NCBI RefSeq assembly: GCF_041929845.1
Contig: NZ_JBHEEH010000001.1
Location: 310,001-374,000, forward strand
Reading direction: 5' to 3'
DNA from: Paenochrobactrum pullorum
Lineage (GTDB): Bacteria > Pseudomonadota > Alphaproteobacteria > Rhizobiales > Rhizobiaceae
Length of the DNA: 64,000 bases
The stretch's first letter is position 1, and each line of letters opens with the position of its first letter. Below, piece by piece: positions 43,979-51,607 of the stretch. The notes under the pieces are model-generated. The model made no database searches and was not told the origin of the DNA. It saw only the letters and a program-made list of their open reading frames with translations. The position numbers and the translations under genes are program-made.

Positions 43979-45565
43979 ATGTTTGCGCAATTGGCTCAAA
44001 AAATAACCCTGTCAGGGAAATGGCCACATCGCTTTTTAAGCCTGTTTGCCGGTCTGCTTTTGACGCTGGCGCTTCCTCCATATGATTTTCTGCCCGTTGG
44101 GTTCATTGCTTTTCCAACTCTGGTCTGGCTGCTTGATCGCCCGGTAAAACACGTCGGAAAAAAAATGTTGCGCGATGCATTGCCAGCCTTTGCCACTGGC
44201 TGGTGGTTTGGCTTTGGCTATTTTGTCGGTGGCCTATGGTGGATTGGCGCGGCCCTTCTGGTTGACGCCGAGCAATTTGCATGGGCGCTGCCGCTTGCGG
44301 TTGTGGGTTTGCCTGCCTTTTTAGCCCTGTTTTATGGCTTTGCTGCTTACTTGGCGCGGCTCTTTTGGTCTCATGGATTGGGGCGCATTTTCGCACTCGC
44401 CTTTGGTTTTGGTGTTGCCGAATATCTGCGCAGCTTTATTCTGACCGGTTTCCCGTGGAATTCCATCGGCTACACGGCAATGCCGACACCATTATTGATG
44501 CAATCGGCCAAGATTGTCGGACTGACTGGCATGAATGCGCTGGCAGTCATGGTTTTTGCCATGCCTGCTTTATTGATCGGCAAGCGCCACAGGTTGGGTG
44601 GTATGGTGTTTGGCCTGCTGCTTGTGGTTGCTCATTTGGGCTATGGCGCATGGCAGCTTCACCAGCCGGTAGAAGTGGCGGCAACCAATCCGCATATCCG
44701 TATTGTTCAACCATCGATTGCGCAGGATCTCAAATGGGATAATGCCGAGCGGCGCAGTATTTTCGAGCGTCACTTGAGCCTCACCGCGCAAGCGCCACAA
44801 GATGGTGCGCTGCGCCCCGATATCATCATCTGGCCGGAAACATCCGTTCCTTACATTTTGACCCAAACCCCTGATGCCTTGGCGCGTATTGCTGACGTGT
44901 TGCAGGATGGTCAATTGCTGATGGTAGGTGCGGTGCGTGAGGAAGAGACACCGCAAGGATTGAATTATTATAATTCAATCACCGTGATTAACGATCAGGG
45001 CTTTATCATCAGCTCTTTTGACAAAGTGCATTTGGTACCTTTTGGCGAGTATTTGCCGTTGGAAGGCGTTTTGCGTGCGCTTGGCTTGCAAGAAGTTGTG
45101 GAAATGCCGGGAGGTTTTAAAGCCGGAAAAAGCCGTCATTCACTGAAAATCGGAGAGAAGCTGGCTATCTTGCCTTTAATTTGCTACGAGGCGATTTTTG
45201 GCAATGAACTTGATTATCAGGGCGAGCGTGCTGGCGCGATTGTCAATGTCACCAATGATGCATGGTATGGCAATACACCGGGGCCTTACCAACATTTTCG
45301 GCAGGCGCAACTGCGTGCAGTGGAGCAAGGGATGCCGCTGTTGCGTGCTGCCAATAACGGTATATCGGCGGTCACCGACAGTTATGGCCGAATCATTGCG
45401 TCTCTTAACCTCAATGAGGTTGGTGTGGTGGATGCGGTTTTACCGCCGCTGCGGTTAGACGTTGATGACAAGGGATGGGCTTCGCGCCAAACGTGGGCGA
45501 TGATCTTGCTACTACTTTGTGGTTTATTAGCAATTGTGTATAAAAGAAAATCACAGCGCGATTGA
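43979..45565 (+). CDS. lnt: Apolipoprotein N-acyltransferase
   Basis: Adds the third acyl chain to lipoproteins in the inner membrane. 528 residues: eight or so membrane helices (1-225), then a nitrilase domain with the catalytic triad E287 (WPETSV), K349 (FDKVHLVPFGEY) and C402 (ICYEAIF), and a final membrane span near 505-522. In Sinorhizobium the orthologue was found as actA, needed for acid tolerance. Starts about 80 bp after corC. Confidence 0.97.
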   Translation: MFAQLAQKITLSGKWPHRFLSLFAGLLLTLALPPYDFLPVGFIAFPTLVWLLDRPVKHVGKKMLRDALPAFATGWWFGFGYFVGGLWWIGAALLVDAEQFAWALPLAVVGLPAFLALFYGFAAYLARLFWSHGLGRIFALAFGFGVAEYLRSFILTGFPWNSIGYTAMPTPLLMQSAKIVGLTGMNALAVMVFAMPALLIGKRHRLGGMVFGLLLVVAHLGYGAWQLHQPVEVAATNPHIRIVQPSIAQDLKWDNAERRSIFERHLSLTAQAPQDGALRPDIIIWPETSVPYILTQTPDALARIADVLQDGQLLMVGAVREEETPQGLNYYNSITVINDQGFIISSFDKVHLVPFGEYLPLEGVLRALGLQEVVEMPGGFKAGKSRHSLKIGEKLAILPLICYEAIFGNELDYQGERAGAIVNVTNDAWYGNTPGPYQHFRQAQLRAVEQGMPLLRAANNGISAVTDSYGRIIASLNLNEVGVVDAVLPPLRLDVDDKGWASRQTWAMILLLLCGLLAIVYKRKSQRD

Positions 45566-45725
45566 CATCGCAATTTTCATCGGTTGTTATAGTTTCATCA
45601 TGCTGACATTTTGAAATCACATAGCAGCGCAGTCTTTGAAATATCACGTAATTTGAAATCGTATGGTGTTTTGCGGTCGAGTGAAGCACGTACAGGGAAG
45701 CTCGCAAATCGCGAGGAGCATTTGA

Positions 45726-46136
45726 ATGGTACAGAATAAAAAGAAGCCCAACCCGATTGATATCCATGTAGGTAGTCGTATTCGTCTGCGTCGGAATATG
45801 TTGGGCTTTAGTCAGGAAAAACTGGGTGAAAGCCTCGGCATTACATTCCAGCAGATTCAGAAATATGAAAAAGGCACCAATCGCGTCGGAGCCAGCCGCT
45901 TGCAGGCTATTTCTTCCATTCTCAATGTCCCTGTTTCTTTTTTCTTTGAAGATGCACCGGGTTCCGAAACGCAAACCACGGGTTTTGCCGAAGAGAATGA
46001 CTCAACCTATATCGTCGATTTCATGAATTCCAATGAAGGTGTTCAACTGACACGCGCTTTTACCAAAATTACCGATCCGAAAATTCGCCGCAAGATTATT
46101 GATCTGGTCAAGACGCTGGATCCTGACGCGGAATAA
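45726..46136 (+). CDS. praR: XRE-family transcriptional regulator (PraR/PhrR-like)
   Basis: 136 residues with an N-terminal Cro/cI helix-turn-helix at about 14-70 (IRLRRNMLGFSQEKLGESLGITFQQIQKYEKGTNRVGASRL) and a conserved C-terminal region TRAFTKITDPKIRRKIIDLVKTL. The same regulator occurs in many Hyphomicrobiales; in rhizobia PraR affects quorum sensing and attachment, and phrR was described as an acid-regulated gene near actA (lnt), the same neighbourhood as here. The symbol is by family and context, so moderately sure. The ribosome site GAGGAG lies just upstream. Confidence 0.85.
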   Translation: MVQNKKKPNPIDIHVGSRIRLRRNMLGFSQEKLGESLGITFQQIQKYEKGTNRVGASRLQAISSILNVPVSFFFEDAPGSETQTTGFAEENDSTYIVDFMNSNEGVQLTRAFTKITDPKIRRKIIDLVKTLDPDAE

Positions 46137-46228
46137 TCTTTTCCCTCAACAATTCGTGATGAGAAGAGTGTTATCGGCACAATTGCTGTTGACGCTAAAG
46201 AACTATGTTGGCAAAGACATAAAAAGTT

Positions 46229-46322
46229 AAGGTGATTGTTTCGGGTAAGCGCATTTCTTGTGTTTACATCCGAAAAATCACCTTTACTGTGCTGTCTGTC
46301 TGAAGCGGAGATCTGGCTCCGC
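46229..46322 (+). promoter_or_regulatory. Two-hairpin leader of metK
   Basis: A 56-nt, nearly continuous hairpin: AAGGTGATT, bulged G, TTTCGG, GTAAGCGCA (46229-46253) with loop TTTCT and return strand TGTGTTTAC, AT bulge, CCGAAA, AATCACCTT (46259-46284), about 24 pairs including G-U. A second stem GCGGAG (46305-46310)/CTCCGC (46317-46322) ends 10 bp before the GAGGGG ribosome site. No T-run follows either, so neither is a plain terminator. It does not look like the SAM-II or SAM/SAH riboswitches as I know them. Confidence 0.55.
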
Positions 46323-46345
46323 AAGATTTTCTAGAGGGGTTTCCC

Positions 46346-47611
46346 GTGTCGCGCAGTTCTTATCTTTTTACCAGCGAATCCGTATCTGAGGGCCACCCCG
46401 ATAAGGTATGTGATCGTATTTCCGACGAAATTGTAGATATGATTTACAAGGAGGCACGCCGTTCCGGTGTTGATCCTTGGACAGTGCGTATCGCTTGTGA
46501 AACATTGGCGACGACAAACCGCGTGGTGATCGCCGGTGAAGTGCGCGTGCCTGAAACTTTCCTGAAAAAGGATAAGGACGGTAATGTCATCATAGATGAC
46601 AATGGAAATCCGGTCATCAATCCGGCTCGTTTCCGCTCCGCCGCCCGTAAAGCCATTCGCGAGATCGGTTATGAGCAGGATGGTTTCCATTGGAAGACCG
46701 TCAAAATCGACGTATTGCTGCATTCGCAATCAGCGGATATTGCGCAGGGCGTTGATAATGCGGCCGACCGTCAAGGCGAAGAAGGTGCTGGCGATCAGGG
46801 TATCATGTTTGGCTATGCTTGCCGTGAAACGCCTGAACTGATGCCGGCACCAATTTACTACTCACATAAAATTCTTGAGCTTCTTGCTGCTGCCCGTCAT
46901 AGCGGTGAAGGCGAAGCAGGCAAGCTTGGGCCTGATGCTAAAAGTCAGGTAACTGTGCGTTATGTGAACGGCAAGCCTGCGGAAGTGACGCAGATTGTTC
47001 TTTCCACACAGCATCTGGATGCAAGCTGGGATTCAGCCAAGGTTCGCACGGTGGTTGAGCCTTATATTTTGCAAGCGCTGGATGGTTTGCCAATCGCCGA
47101 TGATTGCGTTTGGTACATCAACCCGACCGGCAAATTTGTCATCGGCGGTCCCGATGGTGATGCAGGCCTCACCGGCCGTAAAATCATTGTCGACACTTAT
47201 GGTGGTGCGGCGCCGCATGGCGGCGGTGCGTTTTCGGGCAAGGATACCACCAAAGTGGATCGTTCCGCCGCTTATGCTGCCCGCTATCTGGCGAAAAATG
47301 TGGTTGCTGCCGGTTTTGCCGATCGCTGCACTATTCAGTTGTCATATGCCATCGGTGTAGCACAGCCTTTGTCTGTCTATGTCGATTTGCATGGCACCGG
47401 TAAGGTAGACGAGGCAGCACTTGAAAGCGCTTTGCGTAAAGTTGTCGATCTGTCGCCAACCGGTATCCGCAAACATTTGGATCTGAACAAGCCGATCTAT
47501 GCCAAGACTGCTGCTTATGGCCATTTTGGCCGCAAGCCTGGTCGTGACGGCTCGTTCTCGTGGGAAAAAACGGATCTGGCCACAGCGCTTAAAAGTGCGC
47601 TTGTTGCTTGA
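46346..47611 (+). CDS. metK: S-adenosylmethionine synthetase
   Basis: Makes SAM from methionine and ATP. 421 residues, three domains, with N-terminal FTSESVSEGHPDK, the central ATP-site GAGDQGIMFGYA near 148-159, and the P-loop-like GGGAFSGKDTTKVDRS near 291-306. It is the alphaproteobacterial long form with extra insertions compared with the enterobacterial 384-residue enzyme. Starts at GTG 46346, with AGAGGGG upstream. Downstream trmB uses SAM, 30 bp away. Confidence 0.98.
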   Translation: MSRSSYLFTSESVSEGHPDKVCDRISDEIVDMIYKEARRSGVDPWTVRIACETLATTNRVVIAGEVRVPETFLKKDKDGNVIIDDNGNPVINPARFRSAARKAIREIGYEQDGFHWKTVKIDVLLHSQSADIAQGVDNAADRQGEEGAGDQGIMFGYACRETPELMPAPIYYSHKILELLAAARHSGEGEAGKLGPDAKSQVTVRYVNGKPAEVTQIVLSTQHLDASWDSAKVRTVVEPYILQALDGLPIADDCVWYINPTGKFVIGGPDGDAGLTGRKIIVDTYGGAAPHGGGAFSGKDTTKVDRSAAYAARYLAKNVVAAGFADRCTIQLSYAIGVAQPLSVYVDLHGTGKVDEAALESALRKVVDLSPTGIRKHLDLNKPIYAKTAAYGHFGRKPGRDGSFSWEKTDLATALKSALVA

Positions 47612-47641
47612 TGAAAACATGGCAGCCTGACGGAAATATTT

Positions 47642-48343
47642 ATGTCGGATGAGATGAAAAAATCACGTGCGACCGAGGCATTCTTCGGTCGCCGTCATGG
47701 TAAGCCATTGCGCCCGCATCAAAAGATGCTGCGTGAAGGCTTGCTGCCTGAATTGCTGATTGATCTGAACGAACGTGCGCCGCAGGATTTGTGCAGTCTT
47801 TTTGCGGCTCCCGTTGAAAATGTCCGGATGGAAATCGGCTTTGGCGGCGGCGAGCATTTGATGCATGAAGCAGGGCGCACACCACAAAGCGGCTTTATTG
47901 GTGTCGAGCCTTTCGTCAATGGTATGGCGAAAATGCTGGGCACACTGCACGAAACACCGCTGCAAAATATTCGTCTTTATGATGATGACGCAACGGAAGT
48001 GCTGGATTGGCTTCCTGACAATTCATTGGCGGGCATTGATCTTTTCTATCCTGATCCGTGGCATAAAAAACGTCATTGGAAGCGTCGCTTTGTCAGTCAG
48101 AAAAATCTGGATCGTTTTGCACGGGTTTTGAAATCCGGCGGACGTTTCCGATTCGCTTCCGATATTGAATCATATGTGAATTGGACATTGCAACATTGCG
48201 ATTCCCATCAAGCTTTTGAGTGGCAGGCATCGTCTTCGGCGGATTGGAACACACCATATGAAGGTTGGCCGGGCACACGCTATGAAGCCAAGGCTTTCCG
48301 CGAGGGGCGTAAGGGGGCTTATCTGACATTTATCTGCAAGTGA
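47642..48343 (+). CDS. trmB: tRNA (guanine-N7-)-methyltransferase
   Basis: Methylates G46 in tRNA variable loops with SAM. 233 residues; SAM motif MEIGFGGGEHL near 60-70, the TrmB signature DLFYPDPWHKKRHWKRRF near 133-150, and a C-terminal W..TPYEGWPGTRYEAKA region conserved in the family. Follows metK closely, a common pair in Hyphomicrobiales. Confidence 0.97.
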   Translation: MSDEMKKSRATEAFFGRRHGKPLRPHQKMLREGLLPELLIDLNERAPQDLCSLFAAPVENVRMEIGFGGGEHLMHEAGRTPQSGFIGVEPFVNGMAKMLGTLHETPLQNIRLYDDDATEVLDWLPDNSLAGIDLFYPDPWHKKRHWKRRFVSQKNLDRFARVLKSGGRFRFASDIESYVNWTLQHCDSHQAFEWQASSSADWNTPYEGWPGTRYEAKAFREGRKGAYLTFICK

Positions 48344-48386
48344 TAATGTCACAGCCTATGAATATTGCTGTATCTGAACTGCGTAC

Positions 48387-48415
48387 TTGAAAAGAACAGG
48401 AAAAGTCGGTATATT
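48387..48415 (+). promoter_or_regulatory. Promoter of the rimP-nusA-infB operon
   Basis: TTGAAA (48387-48392), exactly 17 nt, TATATT (48410-48415). Predicted start near 48422, leaving an 86-nt leader that contains the terminator-like hairpin below. Confidence 0.6.
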
Positions 48416-48442
48416 CATTTCAAATTCTTGGTCGATTGAACA

Positions 48443-48475
48443 AGGGTGGGTCCGGTCGGTCCCGCTCTTTTTTGT
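48443..48475 (+). terminator. Leader terminator (candidate attenuator) before rimP-nusA
   Basis: AGGGTGGG (48443-48450) pairs with CCCGCTCT (48461-48468) through a 10-nt loop, followed by TTTTTTG. It lies about 20 nt after the predicted start of the operon that encodes NusA, and before rimP. It could simply end trmB transcripts, or serve as an attenuator. Confidence 0.65.
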
Positions 48476-48507
48476 TTGATGATACAAATTAAAGGGAATA
48501 AACTGGG

Positions 48508-49191
48508 TTGTCCGAACAATTAGACACTGCACAAACAAACGCTGCTGAAACCGTGGCTGATACACGCATCATTCGTGAAACCGGTGTTGATGCGAAGGTA
48601 GCGGCTATTGTCCAGCCTGTTTTGCAGGTGCTTGGTTTTCGGCTGGTGCGTGTTCGCCTGTCCGGCTTGAACGGCGCTACGTTGCAGATTATGGCTGAAC
48701 GCTTTGACGGTACTATGACGGTGGAAGATTGCGAGCTGATCAGCCGCAACGTATCGCCCGCACTTGATGTGGATGATCCGATCAGCGGTAAATATCATCT
48801 GGAAGTTTCTTCTCCTGGTATTGATCGCCCATTGGTTCGCGTATCCGATTTTGCTGATTGGTCGGGTCATATGGCGCGGATTGAAACATCCATGATTATT
48901 AATGGCCGCAAGAAGTTTCGTGGTAAAATCACGGCTCATGACGATGAAGGCGTGACGATTGAAAATGATCAGGTTGGTTATGGTCATGAACAGGTCGTAA
49001 CTATTCCATATGATGTAATTTCTGATGCGCGACTGGTTTTGACGGATGATTTGATTCGTGACGCTCTGCGTAAAGATAAAGATCTTCGTGAGGGACGTAT
49101 TCCTGGCGGCGAATTAAACGATGAGCTGGGTGATGTCACCGGTACTGCTTCAGATGACGCTGACACAAGCGACGTTGGCGAAAAAGATTAA
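48508..49191 (+). CDS. rimP: Ribosome maturation factor RimP
   Basis: Binds free 30S subunits and assists S12/pseudoknot assembly. 227 residues: an N-terminal alpha/beta domain with LGFRLVRVRLSG and VEDCELISRNVSPALDVDDPI, the conserved LEVSSPGIDRPL, a C-terminal SH3-like domain (GRKKFRGKITAHDDEGV), and an acidic, probably disordered tail of about 40 residues that is longer than in E. coli. TTG start 48508 follows AAAGGGA. First gene of rimP-nusA-ylxR-infB. Confidence 0.94.
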   Translation: MSEQLDTAQTNAAETVADTRIIRETGVDAKVAAIVQPVLQVLGFRLVRVRLSGLNGATLQIMAERFDGTMTVEDCELISRNVSPALDVDDPISGKYHLEVSSPGIDRPLVRVSDFADWSGHMARIETSMIINGRKKFRGKITAHDDEGVTIENDQVGYGHEQVVTIPYDVISDARLVLTDDLIRDALRKDKDLREGRIPGGELNDELGDVTGTASDDADTSDVGEKD

Positions 49192-49244
49192 GATTGAGCA
49201 CCCGTCCAAGAGGAAAGGGCGGGCGCGGCACCAAGGAGAGACTT

Positions 49245-50849
49245 ATGGCAGTCAGTGCAAACAGGCTGGAACTTCTGCAGATCGCCGATGCGGTCGCCCG
49301 TGAGAAGTCTATCGACCGCGAAATCGTAATCGCGGCGATGGCCGATGCCATCCAGAAAGCTGCGCGTTCGCGCTATGGTCAGGAAACCAATATTCGTGCT
49401 GATATCAATGCGAAATCTGGTGAAATCAAATTGCAGCGTTTGCTGGAAGTTGTTGAACTGGTTGAAGATTACAATACGCAAATTGCACTGGAAACAGCCC
49501 GCGAGCGTAATCCTGATGCGCAGATCGGTGACTTCCTGGCCGACCAGCTGCCGCCGATGGATTTTGGCCGTATCGCAGCCCAGTCCGCCAAGCAGGTTAT
49601 CGTGCAGAAAGTGCGTGAAGCCGAGCGTGATCGTCAGTATGATGAATTCCATGACCGCGTTGGTGAAATCATCAATGGTACCGTCAAGCGCGTTGAATAT
49701 GGCAATGTGATTGTTGATCTGGGTCGTGGTGAAGCGATTGTGCGCCGTGACGAACTGATCCCGCGTGAAGCATTCCGTTATGGTGATCGCATTCGTGCCT
49801 ATGTTTACGATGTTCGTCGTGAACAGCGTGGCCCGCAGGTTTTCCTGTCGCGTACTCATCCGCAGTTCATGGCGAAATTGTTCACCATGGAAGTGCCGGA
49901 AATCTACGACGGCATCATCGAAATCAAGTCGGTTGCCCGTGATCCGGGTTCGCGCGCCAAGATCGCTGTTGTATCACGTGATTCTTCCATTGATCCTGTC
50001 GGTGCCTGCGTTGGTATGCGCGGTTCCCGTGTGCAGGCAGTTGTGGCAGAATTGCAGGGCGAAAAAGTGGATATTATTCCATGGTCGCCAGATGCTGCTT
50101 CCTTCATCGTAAATGCCTTGCAACCTGCTGAAGTTGCCAAGGTTGTTCTGGATGAAGATGCAGAGCGTATTGAAGTTGTGGTTCCTGATGACCAATTATC
50201 ATTGGCGATCGGTCGTCGCGGTCAGAACGTTCGTCTGGCTTCGCAGCTGACCGGCTGGGATATCGACATCATGACCGAAAATGAAGAGTCTGAGCGTCGT
50301 CAGAAAGAATTTGCTGAGCGTTCCGCTTTATTCATGGAAGCGCTCAATGTTGACGAGATGGTAGGTCAGGTACTGGCATCGGAAGGTTTTGCTTCCGTTG
50401 AAGAGCTGGCTTATGTGGAAGCGGAAGAAATTTCGTCGATTGATGGTTTCGGTGATGAAACTGCAGGTGAAATTCAGGATCGTGCCCGTGAATATCTCGA
50501 TCGTCTTGAAAACGAACAAGATGCCCGTCGTCTTGAACTGGGTGTTGAAGACGAGCTTCGTGAATTGTCGGGCATGACCACAGGCATCATGGTCGCGGTT
50601 GGTGAAGATGGCGTGAAAACCGTTGAAGATTTTGCCGGTTATGCTGTTGATGATCTGGTTGGCTGGCGTGAACGTAAAGAAGGTGAGACAATCAACCATT
50701 CCGGTATTTTGTCGAACTTCGAGCTTTCACGTGTTGAGGCTGAACAGATGATCTTGCAGGCACGTTTGAAGTGCGGCTGGATTACTGAAGATGAAGCTGT
50801 TGTCACCGAAACAGATGATGGCGACGAAATAGCAGAAGAAACCGTTTAA
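49245..50849 (+). CDS. nusA: Transcription elongation factor NusA
   Basis: Modulates pausing, termination and antitermination of RNA polymerase. 534 residues: N-terminal RNAP-binding domain (1-125), S1 domain (about 135-200), two KH domains (about 230-345; DPVGACVGMRGSRVQAV and AIGRRGQNVRLASQL), and two C-terminal helix-hairpin-helix acidic repeats. ATG 49245 has AAGGAG eight bases upstream; the open frame 17 codons further (GKGGRGTKER) has no such support. Confidence 0.97.
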   Translation: MAVSANRLELLQIADAVAREKSIDREIVIAAMADAIQKAARSRYGQETNIRADINAKSGEIKLQRLLEVVELVEDYNTQIALETARERNPDAQIGDFLADQLPPMDFGRIAAQSAKQVIVQKVREAERDRQYDEFHDRVGEIINGTVKRVEYGNVIVDLGRGEAIVRRDELIPREAFRYGDRIRAYVYDVRREQRGPQVFLSRTHPQFMAKLFTMEVPEIYDGIIEIKSVARDPGSRAKIAVVSRDSSIDPVGACVGMRGSRVQAVVAELQGEKVDIIPWSPDAASFIVNALQPAEVAKVVLDEDAERIEVVVPDDQLSLAIGRRGQNVRLASQLTGWDIDIMTENEESERRQKEFAERSALFMEALNVDEMVGQVLASEGFASVEELAYVEAEEISSIDGFGDETAGEIQDRAREYLDRLENEQDARRLELGVEDELRELSGMTTGIMVAVGEDGVKTVEDFAGYAVDDLVGWRERKEGETINHSGILSNFELSRVEAEQMILQARLKCGWITEDEAVVTETDDGDEIAEETV

Positions 50850-50935
50850 GGTTTCTTGATGTTAAGGGGTTGGCGTTTGCGCGCCAACCTGCCATAAGGC
50901 GGGGGTTCTTGCCTGCCATAGGCAAGGGTTCTTGA

Positions 50936-51607
50936 GTGAGGCCCACAAGAGTGACAGAAATTGGCATGAATGACAGAAGTTGCATCGTTACGCGTGAGAG
51001 CGGTTCTGTCGAAAACATGATAAGGTTTGTCGCAGGGCCGGATGGTTCGGTTGTGCCGGATCTGAAAGCGAATTTGCCCGGGCGCGGATGTTGGGTTACA
51101 GCCGAGCGCGGGAAAGTGGATGAGGCCGTCAAGCGTAATTTATTTGCGCGCGGCCTTAAAATGGGTGTAACAGTCCAACCGGATCTTGGCGCGCTGGTGG
51201 ATCAGCTGCTGACAAAATCCGCAATTGGCAGTTTGGCTCTTGCCCGTAAATCTGGCGTTGTTGTTACAGGCTCCGCCAAGGTTGATGCGGATATACGTTC
51301 AGGCAATGCAATTATGGTATTGCATGCTTTGGAAGCTTCGCCGGATGGCGTGAGAAAACTTGATCAGGCCCGCCGTGCCGTGATCCATACGCTGGGGCGT
51401 GACATCCCCGCTTTTTCTCTTTTTACTGGAGAGGAAATGGATTTGGCATTCGGGGGTGGAAATGTGATACATGCTGCCGTGCTCCAAGGAATGGCGGCGA
51501 ACGGGTTCGTTAAGCGGGCGCACATGTTGCGAAATTATCGCGGGCAAATCGCCACGAATTCGGAAAGTGAAACGGCGGATGCCGTCAGGGAAACGGAAAC
51601 GGAATGA
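50936..51607 (+). CDS. YlxR (DUF448) RNA-binding protein fused to an L7Ae-like domain
   Basis: 223 residues. The N-terminal YlxR domain shows RSCIVTRE and the loop LPGRGCWVTAER; a second domain (about 105-195) resembles the L7Ae/L30e fold (SAIGSLALARKSGVVVTGSAKV). The two-domain form is common in alphaproteobacteria, always between nusA and infB. YlxR has been linked to RNase P regulation in Bacillus; here its role is unproven. GTG 50936 has AAGG upstream; GTG 50951 and ATG 50966 are alternatives. It overlaps infB by four bases. Confidence 0.9.
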   Translation: MRPTRVTEIGMNDRSCIVTRESGSVENMIRFVAGPDGSVVPDLKANLPGRGCWVTAERGKVDEAVKRNLFARGLKMGVTVQPDLGALVDQLLTKSAIGSLALARKSGVVVTGSAKVDADIRSGNAIMVLHALEASPDGVRKLDQARRAVIHTLGRDIPAFSLFTGEEMDLAFGGGNVIHAAVLQGMAANGFVKRAHMLRNYRGQIATNSESETADAVRETETE

